In this document: positions 1 to 9,233 of the stretch, piece by piece
Numbering within the stretch: position 1 is the stretch's first letter
Layout of the letters: each line of letters opens with the position of its first letter
Assembly: GCA_964444835.1 (NCBI GenBank)
Contig: CAYUIT010000001.1
Coordinates: forward strand, 282,911 to 346,910
Direction: 5' to 3'
DNA length: 64,000 nucleotides
Origin: CADEED01 sp964444835
Lineage (GTDB): Bacteria > Pseudomonadota > Gammaproteobacteria > Steroidobacterales > Steroidobacteraceae
Made by a program: the position numbers and the translations under genes
Notes under the pieces: model-generated
Databases searched by the model: none
Seen by the model: only the letters and a program-made list of their open reading frames with translations
Told to the model about the DNA's origin: nothing

Positions 1-2451
1 ACCGAGCTGCGCAGCGCGACGGACATCGCCGCGCCCGGCACGCAGAAGGCCATCGCCAAGCTGAAGGACATCGGGCCGGGTGCGATCGAGCCTATCGCGG
101 CCGCCCTCGCGGAGGCCGATAAGGTGGCCACCGTCGCCTACATCGAGGTGCTCACGGCGCTCGTCAGCCAAAAGACCTTTCCCAAGCTCGTCCAGTATCT
201 CGTGGAAGGCAGCCCGCGGGTCATCGCAGGAATCGCTTGGGCGCTGTCGAGCAGCCGGAACTATCCGCCGAGCATGCTGCTCGACGTGCTGTCGATGGAA
301 GGCGTCGCGAAGTCGGCCGTGATGGACATCATCAACGCGCAAAAGTCGCGCTTTGGTGTGCGCGATCTGCTCACGACAGCCTACAAGCAAGAGCCTAACG
401 AGAAGGCAGCACTGTTTCGTCTGATCGGCGAGATCGCCGATGATGACGCACTACCCGAGCTGATCGGCCGTCTCAACGGCAAAGATCCGATCGCACGCCT
501 GCACATCATCAACTTGTTAGCGAAGTTCCAGACACCGGCAGTGCGGGACGCGGTGATGGGCCAATTGAAGGACCCGAATAAACTCGTTCGCTCGGCGGCA
601 CTCGGCGCGCTGCAAAAAATGGAAGGCCCGATCGACGTGTCGGTGGTCTGCCATTTGCTGCGCGACCCCGAACTCGATGTGCAAAACAAGGCCATCGACG
701 TTGTCATCCGCGCGAACGATCCGGACACGATCAAACACCTCATTCCGGTGCTCAAGGACGAGAACGAATACGCGCGGCGTGCAGCCGTCGAAGTGCTCAA
801 CGAAATTGGTAACGCGCGCTCGATCAAGTATTTGCTCGAGGCCATCGCCGATGCGGACTGGTGGGTGCGTAGCCGCGCGGCCGATGCGCTCGGTAAGATC
901 GGCGGCCCGAAAGTCGTCGAAGCGGTCCTGCAACTCATCAAAGATGACGACCAAGACGTGCGCCGTGCCGCGATCGAAATCCTGAACCAAACCAAGGACG
1001 ATCGTGCCGTCGCCCAGTTGATCGAGGCGACCAAGGACGCCGATTGGTGGGTCAGCGAGCGCGCGGTCGATGCGCTTGCCGAAATCGGTAGCAAGCGCGC
1101 CGTGCCGCGGCTCATCCAAATGCTCGAAACGAGCCCGCCGAAATCGCTGCCTGTCGTCGTGCGCGCGCTGGGCCGACTCGGCGACCAAAAGGTCATCGAA
1201 GCCGTTCTGCCCATGTTGACGCGCGACGAGAAAGACGTACGCGTCGAAGTCATTTCAACGCTCGCGAAGCTCGCTGACGAGCGCCGCGTCGAGCATATTC
1301 GCGTGCAACTGCAAGCGCAGTCGCAGGGCCCGGAGAACACGGTCGCGCAGGCAGCATTGCGCGCGCTCTCCGAACTTGACGCGCGCTTTAGCTCGAGCGG
1401 CGCGCCATTGGTGGGTGCTTCGGCGGTCGCTCGAGGCCCAAGCGCTACGCAAGCGGGCACGGTTTCACGCTCGCGCGAAGCAGTTCCGCCCAGTGCCGCC
1501 GCCGCAGCGCCGCCTTCGGCCTCACAGCAACCTGCGAAGACATTGCTGATGTCGGAAACCGAGGTGCATCGCTCGATCCAAGCAGCTGAAGCGATGGGCG
1601 GTCCACCGCGGCTCGACATTCAGACCTTGAAACCCGGCGACATCATCGAAGGCCGTTACAAGTTCATCGAGCGCATCGGCAAGGGCGCCTTCGGTACCGT
1701 GCTGTTGATGGAAGACACGGTGGTCGACGAGCGGCTCATTCTGAAGTTCTTGAATCCAAACGTGTCGAACGACGAAGAGATCATGAAGCGCTTCGTCCAC
1801 GAGCTACGTTATTCGCGCAAGATCACGCACAAGAACGTCATCCGCATCTACGATTTCTTGTTCATCCAAGGGAACTACGCCATTTCGATGGAGTACTTCC
1901 CTTCGCATACGCTCGGCGCCGAGATCGTGGGCGAGAAGCCGATTCCCCTGCCCAAGGCCGTGCAGTACTCCATCGACATGTGCACGGGCATGGAGGTCGC
2001 GCACCAAGTGGGCATCGTCCATCGCGACTTGAAGCCCGCCAACGTCCTCATCAACAACGAAGGCTTGCTCAAGATCGTGGACTTCGGTGTCGCCGCGGCG
2101 CAGCGCGAAGGCGACACACAGCTCACCAAGACGGGCTACGTCATCGGCTCGCCGAAATACATGGCCCCCGAGCAAATCTTGGGTAAGCGCGTCGACCAGC
2201 GCGCCGACGTGTACGCCATCGGCGTGATCATGTACGAAATGTTCACGGGCGTGCCGCCCTACTCGCGCGGCGATCACATGTCCGTGATGTACCAACACGT
2301 GCAGGGTAAAGCGAAGCACCCGCGCGAAATCAACCCGAGTCTCCCGGAAGGCTTGCCGGAACTGATCATGCAAGCCATGTCTGTCGACAAAGAAAAGCGC
2401 TTCCAGACAATGGAAGCGTTGCGGCTTGCGGTCGAGAAATACCGCGTCTGA
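1..2451 (+). CDS. HEAT-repeat Ser/Thr protein kinase (5' end outside window)
   Basis: The frame is open from base 1, so the N-terminus lies outside the window; the first in-window start-like codon is GTG 124. Numbered from there, residues 1-410 are tandem alpha-helical HEAT repeats, two of them near-duplicates carrying DADWWV. An Ala/Ser/Pro-rich linker (about 415-500) leads to a complete eukaryotic-type kinase domain: glycine loop GKGAFG (about 519), ATP-binding Lys in ILKFL (541), catalytic HRDLKPAN (Asp 635) and DFG (653). All catalytic residues are present, so it should be an active cytosolic Ser/Thr kinase; no membrane segment follows the kinase. HEAT repeats usually bind proteins. Two PilT-type ATPases lie downstream on the same strand beyond one opposed gene, so control of pilus retraction is an inference from context. 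Confidence 0.9.
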   Translation, partial: TELRSATDIAAPGTQKAIAKLKDIGPGAIEPIAAALAEADKVATVAYIEVLTALVSQKTFPKLVQYLVEGSPRVIAGIAWALSSSRNYPPSMLLDVLSMEGVAKSAVMDIINAQKSRFGVRDLLTTAYKQEPNEKAALFRLIGEIADDDALPELIGRLNGKDPIARLHIINLLAKFQTPAVRDAVMGQLKDPNKLVRSAALGALQKMEGPIDVSVVCHLLRDPELDVQNKAIDVVIRANDPDTIKHLIPVLKDENEYARRAAVEVLNEIGNARSIKYLLEAIADADWWVRSRAADALGKIGGPKVVEAVLQLIKDDDQDVRRAAIEILNQTKDDRAVAQLIEATKDADWWVSERAVDALAEIGSKRAVPRLIQMLETSPPKSLPVVVRALGRLGDQKVIEAVLPMLTRDEKDVRVEVISTLAKLADERRVEHIRVQLQAQSQGPENTVAQAALRALSELDARFSSSGAPLVGASAVARGPSATQAGTVSRSREAVPPSAAAAAPPSASQQPAKTLLMSETEVHRSIQAAEAMGGPPRLDIQTLKPGDIIEGRYKFIERIGKGAFGTVLLMEDTVVDERLILKFLNPNVSNDEEIMKRFVHELRYSRKITHKNVIRIYDFLFIQGNYAISMEYFPSHTLGAEIVGEKPIPLPKAVQYSIDMCTGMEVAHQVGIVHRDLKPANVLINNEGLLKIVDFGVAAAQREGDTQLTKTGYVIGSPKYMAPEQILGKRVDQRADVYAIGVIMYEMFTGVPPYSRGDHMSVMYQHVQGKAKHPREINPSLPEGLPELIMQAMSVDKEKRFQTMEALRLAVEKYRV

Positions 2452-2458
2452 GTAGCGG

Positions 2459-3163
2459 TTACCCGCGCGACTCCATCGACACTTCGTACGGCACGGCGAT
2501 AGCCTCGCAGCTTGGGACTGCCTCACGCTTGCTCGCAACCGTCGATATGGCGAAGCACTCATCGAAAACAGAACAGTAGCAAGCTCTCACTTCCAAGCGT
2601 CCAAGTGAGCCAACAAACGAATCGAAGAGGCGCTCATTGATTGGCGAGCGCTGCAGCTCAAACACGACGCGATCCTTGTTTGCCGGCAACACCGCTCCGA
2701 CCGCCGAACTCGCTGTCAATCCGCTATCCACCACATCGGCCACCGCTGCACAACAAGCCGCTCGCAGCGCGCGCCAGTTAGGCACGGGCACACCATCTAC
2801 CAGCACTTCAAACGTTCGAACTTGCGCCGGCCCTACACCATTGTTTAGCAACGACAACCGGAACTTCGATTGCTCCGCTCGCTCGAGCGTGGCTTGCAAC
2901 GCCAAATACGGCCAAACAGCGGCTTGCGCTTGCTTGGCGTTGGTAGCAACGAGTTGCTCCATGATCTTGCCGTGGTGAACGGCCGTTGCGAGTGAGATGA
3001 GCGATATCGCGAGCGCCGACAGCCCAAGGGCTATGTCGAACCAACCGTGTTTCCCAGCGCTCTGGTGCCGATGCGGCAGCGCTTCTGTGACCTCCGGCGC
3101 ATCCATGACAACAACCCCTGAATCTATTGCGAGCGTGTTGCCAAGAATCGCGTAGTCCGTCAC
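2459..3163 (-). CDS. Hypothetical single-pass membrane protein
   Basis: This is a 234-residue reading frame from GTG 3163; an in-frame ATG at 3106 would shorten it by 19 residues. One hydrophobic segment (about residues 41-62, GLSALAISLISLATAV) separates a short N-terminal part from a soluble domain of about 170 residues containing several Cys (for example ACCAA). I do not recognise the family. The gene opposes its neighbours and sits between the kinase (7-base gap, convergent) and pilT. Its base composition looks lower in G+C than the flanks, which suggests insertion into an older kinase-pilT block. It has no antisense competitor of similar quality. Confidence 0.6.
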   Translation of the reverse strand: MTDYAILGNTLAIDSGVVVMDAPEVTEALPHRHQSAGKHGWFDIALGLSALAISLISLATAVHHGKIMEQLVATNAKQAQAAVWPYLALQATLERAEQSKFRLSLLNNGVGPAQVRTFEVLVDGVPVPNWRALRAACCAAVADVVDSGLTASSAVGAVLPANKDRVVFELQRSPINERLFDSFVGSLGRLEVRACYCSVFDECFAISTVASKREAVPSCEAIAVPYEVSMESRG

Positions 3164-3212
3164 ATTTGGCCAGCCCCGGCGGTCGCATGCTTACGGGCTA
3201 GAGGAGACACTC

Positions 3213-4337
3213 GTGGCGCGCATTGACGCCTTCTTGAAACTGGGTACCCAACAGGGCTGCTCCGACGTGCATCTGGCCGTCGGCGTGCCACCCATGCTGC
3301 GCCTCAACGGCGATCTGATGCCGATCAAGTTCCGCGATCTGCGCGACACGGAACTCGACAGCTATCTCACCGAGATCTTCACCAAGAATCAGGCCGAGCA
3401 TTTTGCCAAAGGGCACGATCTCGACTTCTCATACGTGTCGGCGGAGGGTGGCAGATTTCGCGTCAACGTCTACCGTAAGGAGACGGGCATTGGCGCAACA
3501 TTTCGCGCGATTCCTTCCGACATTCCGAGCATCGATCAGCTCGCGTTGCCGCCCATCTGCAAAAAGCTCTGCGACTTCCACCAAGGCATGATTCTGGTGA
3601 CGGGGGCCACCGGCACGGGCAAGTCGACCACGCTCGCTGCGATGATCGACTACCTCAATAGCACGCGCCGCCTCAACATCATCAGCCTCGAAGATCCGAT
3701 CGAATTCGTCCATCGCAGCAAGATGGCGCAAGTCATCCAGCGCGAATTGAACACGCACATTCCGAGCTTTGCCGAGGGCGTCCGCGCGGCGATGCGCGAA
3801 GACCCTGATGTCATTCTCGTCGGCGAGTTGCGCGATGCCGAAACCATCTCCATGGCGATGACGGCTGCCGAAACCGGGCACTTGGTGTTTGGCACACTCC
3901 ATACGACGAGCGCCGCCAAGACCATCGATCGCATTATCGACGCATTGCCAATTGAGGAGCGCGAGCAGACCAAGAGCTTCCTGTCGCAAAGCTTGTTAGC
4001 CGTCGTCACGCAGATCTTGGTGAAGAAGGCGGATGGGCGCGGCCGTAAGGCGATTTGCGAGATCATGTCGATGACGAAGGCGATCGCGAAACTCATTCAA
4101 ACGGATCAAACGCACCAGATTCCGAACCAGATTCAAACGGGCCGCGACCTCGGCATGCAGCTGATGGACCAAGCGCTGCTCAACTCCTTGGCAGCCAAAG
4201 AAATTGACCCTGACGACGCCGTTGCGTACGCGAGCGAGAAACGCTTGTTCCAGAAGTACGTGACCGATACGTCGATGATGCCCAAGCTCGATGTCGTCGC
4301 CGGCAGTGGTACGCCCGCCGCAGCCTCAGGTAGTTAG
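3213..4337 (+). CDS. PilT-family type IV pilus retraction ATPase (first paralogue)
   Basis: This 374-residue protein belongs to the PilT/GspE ATPase family, hexameric cytoplasmic motors that power pilus disassembly. Start GTG 3213 follows a GAGGAG site. Visible features are the N-terminal PAS-like region (ASDVH-type motif, residues 16-20), Walker A GATGTGKST (131-139), the Asp box LEDPIEF, the Walker B stretch DVILVGELRD (199-208) and the His box GHLVFGTLHT. The C-terminal tail after about residue 345 is low complexity. The next gene, a paralogue, starts 5 bases after the stop, so the two are one unit. It may be a specialised pair distinct from a housekeeping pilT/pilU locus, since both copies are PilT-like rather than one being clearly PilU. 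Confidence 0.9.
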   Translation: MARIDAFLKLGTQQGCSDVHLAVGVPPMLRLNGDLMPIKFRDLRDTELDSYLTEIFTKNQAEHFAKGHDLDFSYVSAEGGRFRVNVYRKETGIGATFRAIPSDIPSIDQLALPPICKKLCDFHQGMILVTGATGTGKSTTLAAMIDYLNSTRRLNIISLEDPIEFVHRSKMAQVIQRELNTHIPSFAEGVRAAMREDPDVILVGELRDAETISMAMTAAETGHLVFGTLHTTSAAKTIDRIIDALPIEEREQTKSFLSQSLLAVVTQILVKKADGRGRKAICEIMSMTKAIAKLIQTDQTHQIPNQIQTGRDLGMQLMDQALLNSLAAKEIDPDDAVAYASEKRLFQKYVTDTSMMPKLDVVAGSGTPAAASGS

Positions 4338-4342
4338 TTGCC

Positions 4343-5404
4343 ATGGCACGTATCGACGAATTTCTACTCGAAGTGCTCGAGAAAAAGGGCTCCGACCTGC
4401 ATTTCCTCGCGGGTGATCCGCCGCGCATTCGCTTGCATGGCGACTTGCAGCAATTGCGCCCCGATGTGCTGACGAAAGAGTTCGTACAAGAGGCGCTGTA
4501 CGAAATCATGCCGAAGGCCGCAGTCACGCGCTTCGAGGATAAGGATGGCGCCGACTTTGCCTACACCATGGGCGAGTATGGCCGCTTTCGCGTCAACGTG
4601 ATGCGCCACATCAACGGCATGGGCGCCGTGCTGCGTTCGATTCCCTCGAAGGCGCTGACGCTCGATCAATTGAACATGCCGCAATCGGTGCGCCAGCTAT
4701 GCCGCGCGGTAAACGGCTTGATTCTCGTGACGGGCAAGACGGGCTCGGGCAAGTCGACCACGCTCGCCGCGATGATCGACGACATCAATCTGCGCTTGAA
4801 GGGCCACATCCTCACGATTGAGGATCCGATCGAGTTCATTCATCAGCGCAAGAGTTGTTTGATCAGCCAGCGCGAGGTCGGTGTGCACGCACCCGGTTTC
4901 GCGGCAGCGTTGCACTCGGCGTTGCGCGAAGATCCGGACGTCATTCTCGTCGGCGAGTTGCGCGATTATGAAACCATCAGCATCGCGGTGACGGCGGCTG
5001 AAATGGGCATTCTCGTGATGGGCACGTTGCACACGAATGGTGCCGCGCAAACTGTCGACCGTATGGTCAACGTATTCCCCGCCGACAAACAGGGGCACGT
5101 GCGCACGATGCTCTCGACGAGCATTCGCGGCGTCATCTCGCAGCAGTTGCTGCAGAAGGCCGACAAGCAAGGGCGCGTCGCTGCGCTCGAAATCTTGATC
5201 AACACGCCTGCCGTGTCGAACTTGATCCGGCAAGGCAAGCTTGATCAGCTCGAAACGACGATGCAATCCGGCGCGCAGTTCGGCATGCGGACGATGGACA
5301 ACGCGATCCAGGGTTTGCTCGATCAGCGACTCGTCACGGGCAAAGAGGCCTACAAAAAGGGCATTAACAAGGCGAAATTCGAGCCCTTGAAGGACGCCGG
5401 CTAG
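4343..5404 (+). CDS. PilT-family type IV pilus ATPase (second paralogue)
   Basis: This 353-residue ATPase is colinear with the upstream paralogue and shares the opening MARID. It has Walker A GKTGSGKST (131-139), the Asp box IEDPIEFIH, Walker B DVILVGELRD and the His box MGTLHT. It also has a sequence resembling the AIRNLIR helix of PilT (AVSNLIRQGK), which is less well kept in the first copy. The two proteins could form a mixed or alternating motor, as reported for PilT/PilU pairs; that is inference. The start is the ATG 5 bases after the upstream stop. Length is normal for PilT (about 345-380). Confidence 0.9.
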   Translation: MARIDEFLLEVLEKKGSDLHFLAGDPPRIRLHGDLQQLRPDVLTKEFVQEALYEIMPKAAVTRFEDKDGADFAYTMGEYGRFRVNVMRHINGMGAVLRSIPSKALTLDQLNMPQSVRQLCRAVNGLILVTGKTGSGKSTTLAAMIDDINLRLKGHILTIEDPIEFIHQRKSCLISQREVGVHAPGFAAALHSALREDPDVILVGELRDYETISIAVTAAEMGILVMGTLHTNGAAQTVDRMVNVFPADKQGHVRTMLSTSIRGVISQQLLQKADKQGRVAALEILINTPAVSNLIRQGKLDQLETTMQSGAQFGMRTMDNAIQGLLDQRLVTGKEAYKKGINKAKFEPLKDAG

Positions 5405-5479
5405 GGCACATCTGCCGGCACGCGCGGCCTGCGGCGGGGCTGTGCGAGAATATGCGACTCACCTCAGTCGAGCCGGTCC

Positions 5480-7513
5480 ATGCCCCGCAAGATTCTCGTC
5501 ACCAGCGCCCTGCCGTACGCCAACGGCCCCCTGCACTTCGGCCACATCATCGAGGCCGTGCAAACCGACATCTGGGTGCGCTTTCAGAAAATGCAGGGGC
5601 ACGACTGCCTGTACGTGTGTGCCGAGGATACGCACGGCACGCCAATCATGATCAAGGCGCAGGCGGAGGGGCTCACTCCCGAGGCGTTGATCGCGCGGGT
5701 TGCGGATGAGCATCGGCGCGATTACCGCGAATTTTTGATCGGGCACGATCACTTCCACACGACGCACTCGCCCGAGAACCAAGCGATCACGAACTTGATG
5801 TACACGCGCCTGCGAGACGCGGGCCACATCACGACGCGCAGCGTGCGCCAGGCGTACGACGAGCAGGCCGGGATGTTTCTACCCGACCGCTACGTCAAAG
5901 GCGAATGCCCCAAGTGCGGCGCGGCCGATCAATACGGCGATAGCTGCGAGGTGTGCGGCGCGACCTACACGCCGGCTGACCTCAAGAACCCGGTGTCGGT
6001 CGTGACGGGCACGACCCCAGTGTGGCGCGAATCCGTGCACTACTTTTTTCAGCTGGGCCACTTCGAACCGGTGCTGAAGGGCTGGCTGGAAGGCGGCGCA
6101 CGCCAACCGCAAGTGCGCGCGAAGCTCGCCGAGTGGTTCGAAGCTGGGCTGCAGGATTGGGATATTTCGCGCGACGCGCCCTACTTCGGCTTCGAGATCC
6201 CCGATGCACCGGGCAAGTATTTCTACGTGTGGTTCGACGCACCGATCGGCTACGTCGGCGCGTTCCGTGCGCTCTGCAATGCGCGTGGGCTCGACTTCGA
6301 TTCGTATTGGCGAGCGGACTCCACGGCCGAGCTGTATCACTTCATCGGGAAGGACATCAGCTACTTCCACAATTTGTTCTGGCCGGCGGTATTGCACGGC
6401 TCGGGTCATCGCAAGCCGACGGCCGTGTTCGTGCACGGCTTCCTCACGATCAACGGCGCCAAGATGTCCAAATCGCGCGGCACGTTCATCACGGCGCGAC
6501 GCTATCTCGAGTTGCTGCCGCCGGAGCCGTTGCGCTACTACTTCGCGGGCAAATTGAGTGCCGGGATCGACGATATCGATCTCAATCTCGATGACTTCGT
6601 GGCGCGCGTGAATTCCGACATCGTCGGTAAGCTCGTCAACATCGCGAGTCGCTGCGCGGGCTTCATCCAGCGCGCCGGCGGCAAACTGGGCACGACACTG
6701 CCGGAGCCTGAGCTCTACGAAGAATTCGCCGCGGCGCGTACGCGGATCGGGGAGCTGTACGACGCTCGTGATTACTCGGCCGCTATCCGTGAGATCATGT
6801 TGTTAGCGGACAAGGCGAACCAATATGTCGACGCGCGCAAGCCATGGGCGCTTGCCAAGGAGCCCGCGCGCGCGGCCGAGGTGTTGGGGGTGTGCACGCA
6901 GGGCATCAATTTGTTCCGCGTGCTGATGAGCTACCTCGCACCGGTGCTGCCGCAGATGGCTTGTGGCGCCGCGAAGTTCTTGGGTGACTCACTGGCCGAT
7001 TGGCACGCCATCGCGCGGCCGCTCCTCGGTACGCCGCTCGCGCCCTACGAGCCGCTCGCGACGCGGATCGATCCGAAGGTGGCCGCGCAATTGATCGAGC
7101 CGGCAGCGTCAGCTCCTGCGCCCGAAAAGCCAGCGAGCACGGTGCAGTCTGCAGCGAAGAAAGCGGCCGCAGCCACGGCCCCACCCAGCGCGATTACTAT
7201 CGACGACTTCATGAAGCTCGATTTGCGTATCGCGACCGTTCAGGCGGCACGCACCGTCGAGGGCTCCGACAAGCTGCTCGAACTCACACTCGATGTCGGT
7301 GGTGTGCCGCGCACGGTGTTTTCAGGCATCCGCAGCGCCTATGCGCCCGAGCAATTGTTAGGACGCCAGGTTCTGATCATCGCCAATCTCGCGCCGCGCA
7401 AGATGCGCTTCGGCACGTCCGAAGGCATGGTGCTGTGCGCCAGCGGCGAGGGCCCCGGTGTGTTCTTGCTGTCGCCCGACACTGGCGCTGCATCCGGCAT
7501 GAAAGTCACCTAA
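5480..7513 (+). CDS. metG: Methionyl-tRNA synthetase
   Basis: This 677-residue protein charges tRNA-Met in the cytosol. The class I signatures are present: the HIGH-type motif HFGH (residues 19-22, after LPYANGPL) and KMSKS (about 328). A Cys-rich zinc knuckle (CPKC...CEVC, about 143-160) and a C-terminal tRNA-binding OB fold (about 573-677, opening IDDFMKLDLRIATV) mark the long MetG type of Gammaproteobacteria. An Ala/Pro-rich linker joins the catalytic and C-terminal parts. Start ATG 5480 aligns with family N-termini (MPRKILVTSALPYANG). The rnfB-like gene starts 13 bases downstream. Confidence 0.98.
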   Translation: MPRKILVTSALPYANGPLHFGHIIEAVQTDIWVRFQKMQGHDCLYVCAEDTHGTPIMIKAQAEGLTPEALIARVADEHRRDYREFLIGHDHFHTTHSPENQAITNLMYTRLRDAGHITTRSVRQAYDEQAGMFLPDRYVKGECPKCGAADQYGDSCEVCGATYTPADLKNPVSVVTGTTPVWRESVHYFFQLGHFEPVLKGWLEGGARQPQVRAKLAEWFEAGLQDWDISRDAPYFGFEIPDAPGKYFYVWFDAPIGYVGAFRALCNARGLDFDSYWRADSTAELYHFIGKDISYFHNLFWPAVLHGSGHRKPTAVFVHGFLTINGAKMSKSRGTFITARRYLELLPPEPLRYYFAGKLSAGIDDIDLNLDDFVARVNSDIVGKLVNIASRCAGFIQRAGGKLGTTLPEPELYEEFAAARTRIGELYDARDYSAAIREIMLLADKANQYVDARKPWALAKEPARAAEVLGVCTQGINLFRVLMSYLAPVLPQMACGAAKFLGDSLADWHAIARPLLGTPLAPYEPLATRIDPKVAAQLIEPAASAPAPEKPASTVQSAAKKAAAATAPPSAITIDDFMKLDLRIATVQAARTVEGSDKLLELTLDVGGVPRTVFSGIRSAYAPEQLLGRQVLIIANLAPRKMRFGTSEGMVLCASGEGPGVFLLSPDTGAASGMKVT

Positions 7514-7526
7514 CGAGCCGAGCCGG

Positions 7527-8072
7527 ATGGTCACTGCGGAGGAGCTCGACGCCGAATTGCCGCAGACGCAATGCACGCGCTGCGGTTTCAACGGTTGCGC
7601 GCCGTACGCGGCGGCGATCGTGCGCGGCGACGCCGAGATCAATCAATGCCCACCAGGAGGCGCAGCGACGATCGAGCGGTTAGCGCGCCTGACCGGCCGC
7701 CCTGCGCGGCCGCTGAACCCCCACCATGGTGTCGAGATGCCGGCTCGCGTGGCCGTGATCGACGAAACACGCTGCATCGGCTGCGCAAAGTGTTTGCCAC
7801 CCTGCCCGGTCGATGCCATCGTCGGAGCCGGTCGCTATATGCACACCGTGCTCGCGGATCTCTGCACTGGCTGTGAGCTGTGCATCGCGCCGTGCCCGGT
7901 GGATTGCATCCGCATGGAGCTGCGCGCTGTCGCGACCGGTGCGAGCCCGCAGGAACCGACACCGGCAGAGAATCGCGCGCGGTTTGCGGCACACTCGCAG
8001 CGCATCGAGCGACGCGCGGCGGAGCGAGCTGCGTTGTTAGCAGCGAAGAAAAGCGAAGCGCACGCACCATGA
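7527..8072 (+). CDS. RnfB-like ferredoxin-type iron-sulfur protein
   Basis: This 181-residue protein has an N-terminal 4Fe-4S motif of RnfB/RsxB type (CTRCGFNGC, then a fourth Cys in QCPPGG) and two bacterial ferredoxin motifs (CIGCAKCLPPCPVD and CTGCELCIAPCPVD, about residues 82-125). It ends in a charged Ala/Glu/Arg helix. The N-terminal membrane anchor of true RnfB is absent, and no other rnf genes are nearby. It is therefore more likely a soluble electron carrier than part of an Rnf complex. The stop overlaps the nth start (ATGA). Rnf genes sit beside nth in many Gammaproteobacteria, so this may be a relic of that arrangement or an electron donor for a partner unknown here. Confidence 0.85.
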   Translation: MVTAEELDAELPQTQCTRCGFNGCAPYAAAIVRGDAEINQCPPGGAATIERLARLTGRPARPLNPHHGVEMPARVAVIDETRCIGCAKCLPPCPVDAIVGAGRYMHTVLADLCTGCELCIAPCPVDCIRMELRAVATGASPQEPTPAENRARFAAHSQRIERRAAERAALLAAKKSEAHAP

Positions 8073-8701
8073 ACCCAGACAAGCGACGCCAGATCTTCGA
8101 GCGCTGGCGCAAGGCGAATCCACATCCGACCACGGAGCTCGAGTACCGCACGCCGTTTGAGCTCTTGATCGCCGTGATCCTTTCGGCGCAGGCGACCGAC
8201 AAAAGTGTCAACGCAGCCACGCGCAAGCTTTTCCCGATCGCTAACACGCCTGCTCAGCTCGCGGCACTCGGCGTGGACGGCATTGGTCCCTACATCAAAA
8301 CGATCGGCCTCTGGAACGCGAAGGCGAAAAACGTCATCGCCACGTGCCAGATCTTGCTCGCACAGCACGGTGGCGAAGTACCGCGCGAGCGCGAGGCGCT
8401 CGAGGCGCTACCGGGTGTGGGCCGCAAAACAGCGAATGTCGTCCTCAACACGGCGTTTGGCGAACCGACCATCGCGGTCGATACGCACATTTTTCGAGTA
8501 GCAAATCGTACCAAGCTCGCGCCGGGCAAGACGCCGCTCGCCGTCGAGCGCGGCCTACTCAAGTTCACGCCGGATGAGTTCAAACAGGATGCTCACCACT
8601 GGCTCATCCTGCATGGGCGCTATGTCTGCAAAGCGCTCAAGCCCAACTGCCCTGCGTGCTTGATTGCCGACCTCTGCGAGTACGGGCGCAAGACCCGATG
8701 A
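8069..8701 (+). CDS. nth: Endonuclease III
   Basis: This is a 210-residue DNA glycosylase/AP lyase of base-excision repair acting on oxidised pyrimidines. The start is taken at ATG 8069, overlapping the rnfB-like stop as ATGA. It has the helix-hairpin-helix LPGVGRKTA with the Schiff-base Lys, the catalytic Asp in VDTHIFRV, and the C-terminal 4Fe-4S cluster motif C-x6-C-x2-C-x5-C in CKALKPNCPACLIADLC. Length matches E. coli Nth (211). The following gene overlaps it by 4 bases, so rnfB-like, nth and the DUF1841 gene appear translationally coupled. Confidence 0.97.
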   Translation: MNPDKRRQIFERWRKANPHPTTELEYRTPFELLIAVILSAQATDKSVNAATRKLFPIANTPAQLAALGVDGIGPYIKTIGLWNAKAKNVIATCQILLAQHGGEVPREREALEALPGVGRKTANVVLNTAFGEPTIAVDTHIFRVANRTKLAPGKTPLAVERGLLKFTPDEFKQDAHHWLILHGRYVCKALKPNCPACLIADLCEYGRKTR

Positions 8702-9144
8702 TCTTCGGCGACCGCAATCGCAATCAATTGCGCCAAGCGTACGTGCAGGCTTGGCAAAAGTTCCGCGCCGGTCAACCCTTGGAGCCGCTCGAGCGGCAGA
8801 TTGCGGCTGTCATTGCCGAGCATCCGGAGTATCACGCGCTGCTCGAGCGCGAAGCGCAAGCACTCGCGGCTGAGTTCACACCGGAGCACGGCCAGCAGAA
8901 TCCGTTCCTGCACATGGGTCTGCATCTCGCCATTCGTGAGCAGGTCGCGACCGATCGCCCGGCGGGTATCGCCGCAGTGCATACCCGCCTCACCGCTCGC
9001 GTGGGATCGGCTCTCGAAGCCGAGCACCGCATGTTTGAGGTGCTCGGCGAGGTGCTGTGGCAGGCGCAACGCAGTGGCCGGATGCCAGACGAGCAAGGCT
9101 ATTTGCAGCGTCTGCAGGCCCTCGCGGGAATGCCCTCAGTCTGA
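8698..9144 (+). CDS. DUF1841 family protein
   Basis: This is a 148-residue protein from ATG 8698, which overlaps the nth stop (ATGA). The sequence is largely helical and polar, with a conserved-looking centre NPFLHMGLHLAIREQ and a C-terminal helix EHRMFEVLGEVLWQAQRSG. It matches my memory of the DUF1841 family, cytosolic proteins of unknown function in Beta- and Gammaproteobacteria. There is no signal peptide or membrane segment. Coupling to nth could hint at a link to DNA repair, but no motif supports a specific activity. Confidence 0.8.
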   Translation: MIFGDRNRNQLRQAYVQAWQKFRAGQPLEPLERQIAAVIAEHPEYHALLEREAQALAAEFTPEHGQQNPFLHMGLHLAIREQVATDRPAGIAAVHTRLTARVGSALEAEHRMFEVLGEVLWQAQRSGRMPDEQGYLQRLQALAGMPSV

Positions 9145-9233
9145 GAACTCCGTCACAGGGCTAGCTCAAGCGAAGCCTCCGCAGGCCGACAACGAATGCA
9201 GGAACCGTTCGTGATCGGTCGGGAGAGAGTGCT

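Noticed and set aside
381..1619. 412-codon open frame on the minus strand across the HEAT repeats
   Set aside because: It is antisense to a clear HEAT/kinase gene, Ser/Arg-rich with no motif; long antisense frames are common in high-G+C coding DNA.
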